The translations under genes were made by a program, and so were the position numbers. A stretch of 64,000 bases of DNA from Phaeobacter porticola. Its GTDB lineage: Bacteria; Pseudomonadota; Alphaproteobacteria; Rhodobacterales; Rhodobacteraceae. The DNA lies in NCBI RefSeq assembly GCF_001888185.1, contig NZ_CP016367.1, forward strand, positions 20,851 through 84,850, in the 5' to 3' direction. Within the stretch, counting starts at the first letter, position 1. Each line of letters opens with the position of its first letter. This document shows positions 63,957 to 64,000 of the stretch, piece by piece. The notes beneath the pieces were generated by a model. The model had not been told where the DNA came from, did no database searches, and worked only from the letters and a program-made list of their open reading frames with translations.

Positions 63957-64000
63957 ATATCTGTTAAGCTTTGCAAAACAATAAAGACTTGAGGGCAGTG

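Overview
The window looks like part of a large conjugative plasmid (or an integrated copy) of a marine alphaproteobacterium of the Roseobacter/Rhodobacteraceae type. The grounds are high GC, a RepC-type replication initiator, an Agrobacterium-like virB/virC/virD transfer set, and several gene types common on roseobacter replicons (strawberry-notch helicase, Toprim primase, DUF2493, DUF6429). No rRNA, tRNA, CRISPR array or intact insertion sequence was seen.

Layout. 0-7.4 kb: plasmid DNA-processing genes (methyltransferase-helicase fusion, Toprim protein, DUF2493, WGR, DUF6429), with a striking ~330-bp imperfect palindrome between the Toprim and DUF2493 genes. 7.6-14.8 kb: a metabolic block on the minus strand, an UgpBAEC-like ABC importer with two phosphodiesterase genes (one broken by three frameshifts) and a divergent LysR regulator. 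15-23 kb: mobilisation genes (virC2-like, virC1, virD1-like, virD2 relaxase, virD4 coupling protein) around a hairpin-rich intergenic region that is the best oriT candidate. 23-33.8 kb: a five-gene, mostly overlapping cassette (PLD/SNF2-type helicase, DUF4391, type III Mod methyltransferase, AlbA_2/HATPase protein, type III Res) inserted between the virD and virB blocks. It is the strongest candidate for an unusual defence system, and its mod gene carries a low-GC central segment that looks like a swapped specificity domain. 33.9-45.3 kb: a complete virB operon on the minus strand, including a VirB5-like/lytic transglycosylase chimera and a small VirB7-like lipoprotein. 45.5-47.9 kb: two exported proteins and a solo repC.

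48-51.9 kb: minus-strand cluster with two transglutaminase-like proteins and several small proteins. 51.9-54.2 kb: a coupled pair, PLP racemase and DUF1611 protein, probably for D-amino-acid metabolism. 54.3-61 kb: a Cys-repeat secreted protein, small stress-type proteins, a Crp/Fnr regulator, and groES-groEL behind a CIRCE-like operator. 61-64 kb: a remnant of a lysis lipoprotein, an HTH protein with a perfect palindrome at its start codon, a serine recombinase with a probable res/operator region, and a DnaA box near the right edge.

Taken together, the virC/virD/virB genes make up one conjugation machine, repC and the recombinase serve plasmid maintenance, and the remaining blocks are cargo: nutrient uptake, defence, protein quality control and amino-acid metabolism. 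All calls are from reading sequence and motifs only; no database search was run.
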